Assembly: GCF_964340395.1 (NCBI RefSeq)
Contig: NC_135570.1
Coordinates: 7,259,822-7,323,821, forward strand
Reading direction: 5' to 3'
DNA: 64,000 nt
DNA from: Glandiceps talaboti
Lineage: Eukaryota; Hemichordata; Enteropneusta; Spengelidae
Positions within the stretch are counted from its first letter, which is position 1, and each line of letters begins with the position of its first letter. Position numbers and translations under genes: made by a program. Shown here piece by piece: positions 62,001 to 64,000 of this stretch. Below the pieces are notes generated by a model. It did not search any database. It saw only the letters and a program-made list of their open reading frames with translations, and was not told the DNA's origin.

Positions 62001-64000
62001 TCCAGTCGTCTGTAACTGTAGGTGACAACAAGCATATTATCTGGCGTGATGGCAACCTCAAAGACTGGAGAATCATGGCGTTCTTTCAATGTGTGCAGAA
62101 TGGTGCAGCTCTCCAGGTCCCAGATAATAGCTGTCTTGTCCTTAGAACCACTAACAAGAAGTCGACCATCTGAAGTTGTATCAAGACTCATTACTTCTGC
62201 AGTGTGTCCGACAAGTTGTGTTCGCAACAAACCACCAGCTTCAGGAAAACATTGGTTGTATGGTAGGATTGGTATGGTCTTACTAGCTGTTGACTTCTCT
62301 GCATCTGAGACCAACTTTGTGATGTTCTGGCCGTCGACATTGGTTAATCTTCCAATTAATTCATAGATGAGATTATCCGGTGCCTCCCTTAGTGCTGATG
62401 CACCAACGCGGATTACATCGCCAACGTCACGTATTTCATTATCATCCGGGTACTCTTGGAGAGCCACGTCGAAATCTTGAAGAACTTCTCCAAGACCCAT
62501 GCCCTTTAACTTAGCCACCAGGAAATCAAAATTACATAGAGCATGTTTCTTTAGCTGGTCAGCATCTTTGGTGTAAATCAAATGGAATGGTAACTGCTCT
62601 AGCTTCCTGACATTAAAGCGACTATTTCCAAATTCTAGGGGTTGGGGACCAACTTTCCTGTCTTCCTCGTCTCTCTGTGGTTTTTGAAATTTCGACATTT
62701 GAAGGGAAGTGTACTGGAAAGGTTTTTTCGTTCCTCCGGACCACGTACCGATGTAATACTCGGATGACGTACCGTGTAAATTCTTCACAAGCAGGGGGTC
62801 TTGTAAATACCGTTCTCTGGCTGCTTCAATGAATTGGCGATGATACCAGTATATGACACGTGACCCCTCCGCATCTCTCTCAACTAGGTAGTCGTTGATT
62901 TCAGCTCGTATGCGTGTCCATAGCAGTGGTGGGATTCTTCTAGTTGGTGGTAACCAATAAGCGTAGACTTCATTGAGAACTTCATCATCCAATGAGAGCA
63001 AATCTTCAAGTTCTGCTTCAGCAACACCATTCTGAGAGATGGTCATGTAGGCTAGGGCACGTGATACCAGTGTTTTACCATGGTATTGCTCCAGTCGATC
63101 AAATATCAATGATATCATACCCTTCACTGATGGTTCAACTTTGATCTCAGATGTTGGAAGATACGACTGCCAACGTAAAGCTTGGTCAAACAGTAACTTC
63201 AGAAATAGTGGCAAACTGCACTTTTGTATTGCATTAGATATGATGGTCTTCTGTTCTGTTGTGACTGTTCGTTTTTCGGTCTGCAACCACGACTCGATGA
63301 TCTTCGTACTTTCATCAACCGATAATTGCGTCACTTCAGCTTGGGGTGCTCCTGTTGGAAGGATTGACTTCAACCTCTCTAAAATACCGAATTCCATAGG
63401 GAGAGTTGATACCACGATTGCTGCATGTGGAGGTAGATACCTCGGTAACCAGGACATTCTGTGTGCGCCCTCAGCCGGTGATAACTGGTCAAGGGAATCG
63501 ATGAAAATCACTAGCGGTTTGGCTTTGGTGGCGTATCTGAGAACTTGTGAAAACCAACGAACAACCCTGAAGTAGTCGTCAGGAACGACTCCTGGATCCT
63601 GGCCATATATGGCTAACACCTGTTGGCAGATTGATTTCAGTAACTGACGTACACCTGTACTTGCTGGCGTTGTACCAAGGAATCTCAGTATCACTGCAGC
63701 ATTGCTTTTACCAAACCACTCTGATGCTGACTGGAACGCAGCTTTGGCCATCACCGATGTCTTCCCACTACCAGACTCGCCATACAGTACCATCGGGTAT
63801 GCCCCAGCTGGATTACCATTGACTCTTTCCTGTATATACCCTCGAACTTTTGTCAGGAGTTCTACTCTGCCATGAAATGATTGACACTTCAATTTACAGA
63901 AAGTTAGATGTTGAAGGATCTCTTCATACATGGGTATACTGTTGAGGTTGTTTTCATCTTTCTTTGCAGCGAGATCGATGAGATTTACGACAGTCTTGTA
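58950..64000 (-). CDS. NWD1-like: NACHT and WD40-repeat STAND protein (NWD-like), 3' part
   Basis: STAND/NLR-type ATPase switch with a WD40 sensor, as in vertebrate NWD1/NWD2 and, in layout, Apaf-1. Exons, minus strand: >64000-61990, 61656-61396, 60919-58950. They are in phase and give 1413 residues up to the window edge; the first exon is still open there, so the N-terminus is missing. Walker A GESGSGKTS is at about 74-82 and Walker B LVIFIDSLDQL at about 163-173, followed by the winged-helix/helical NACHT region. WD40 units follow from about 610 onward, for example VSGSKDKTAIIWDL, VITASDDKTIKVWNI, VTSSSDKTVRLWDR and EEVTIRVWSV. The tail is polyglutamine (CAA repeat, 59046-59094), then a Lys/Arg-rich segment (QKRGQKQQK), then SKSCALL, a CAAX box. 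The start of the gene, and any effector domain in front of NACHT, lie outside the window. The downstream neighbour is an executioner caspase. Confidence 0.9.
59046..59094 (-). repeat. Coding CAA trinucleotide repeat (polyglutamine)
   Basis: About 14 CAA codons (minus strand) inside the last exon of the NACHT-WD40 gene, followed by more Gln mixed with Lys. Pure CAA codons make it length-variable by slippage. Confidence 0.95.

Noticed and set aside
63141-63575. 144-codon + strand frame
   Set aside because: It is antisense to the well-supported NACHT exon and shows no motif of its own.

Overview
This is nuclear DNA of an animal. Genes are split by GT-AG introns, intergenic and intronic DNA is AT-rich, and the window is full of microsatellites, minisatellites, short inverted-repeat elements, tRNA-derived SINE-like copies and a Penelope-like retroelement remnant. 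The proteins are clearly bilaterian, and the introns, repeats and an NWD-type NACHT/WD40 gene fit a marine invertebrate (hemichordate, echinoderm, lancelet or a lophotrochozoan) better than a vertebrate. Species cannot be fixed from sequence alone. No bacterial genes, rRNA, intact tRNA or CRISPR array were seen.

Layout. Positions 1-6680 are gene-poor and repeat-rich, with only a doubtful two-exon small ORF (minus, 6681-7066) at the right edge. Positions 7527-16023 (+) carry an 11-exon hnRNP H/F family gene with three quasi-RRMs; its first coding exon encodes what looks like a mitochondrial presequence. Positions 18036-24493 (-) carry a complete nine-exon RBM22, a core spliceosome protein. Positions 24916-41310 (+) carry a complete five-exon MOB1, the Hippo/mitotic-exit kinase co-activator. 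MOB1 and RBM22 are head to head, 422 bp apart, and probably share a bidirectional promoter. The MOB1 first intron (9.7 kb) holds most of the satellite DNA. Positions 41311-50468 contain no convincing gene. Positions 50469-57164 (-) carry a seven-exon executioner caspase of the caspase-3/7 type. Positions 58950->64000 (-) carry the 3' part of a large STAND/NLR-like gene: NACHT ATPase, long WD40 region, polyglutamine/polybasic tail and a C-terminal CAAX box. Its 5' end lies outside the window.

All exon chains were joined by hand from splice sites and reading phase. The four complete proteins come to 606, 440, 214 and 348 residues with no frame break. The visible part of the NACHT gene gives 1413 residues.

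Functionally, hnRNP H and RBM22 both act in pre-mRNA splicing, MOB1 in Hippo signalling, and the caspase in cell death. The most interesting points are: (i) the NACHT-WD40 gene directly upstream of, and co-oriented with, an executioner caspase, recalling the Apaf-1/caspase partnership; (ii) the predicted prenylation signal on that NACHT-WD40 protein; (iii) the presequence-like exon on an hnRNP H gene, recalling the mitochondrial paralogue GRSF1; and (iv) many separate fold-back elements, one carrying a Penelope-like endonuclease remnant.
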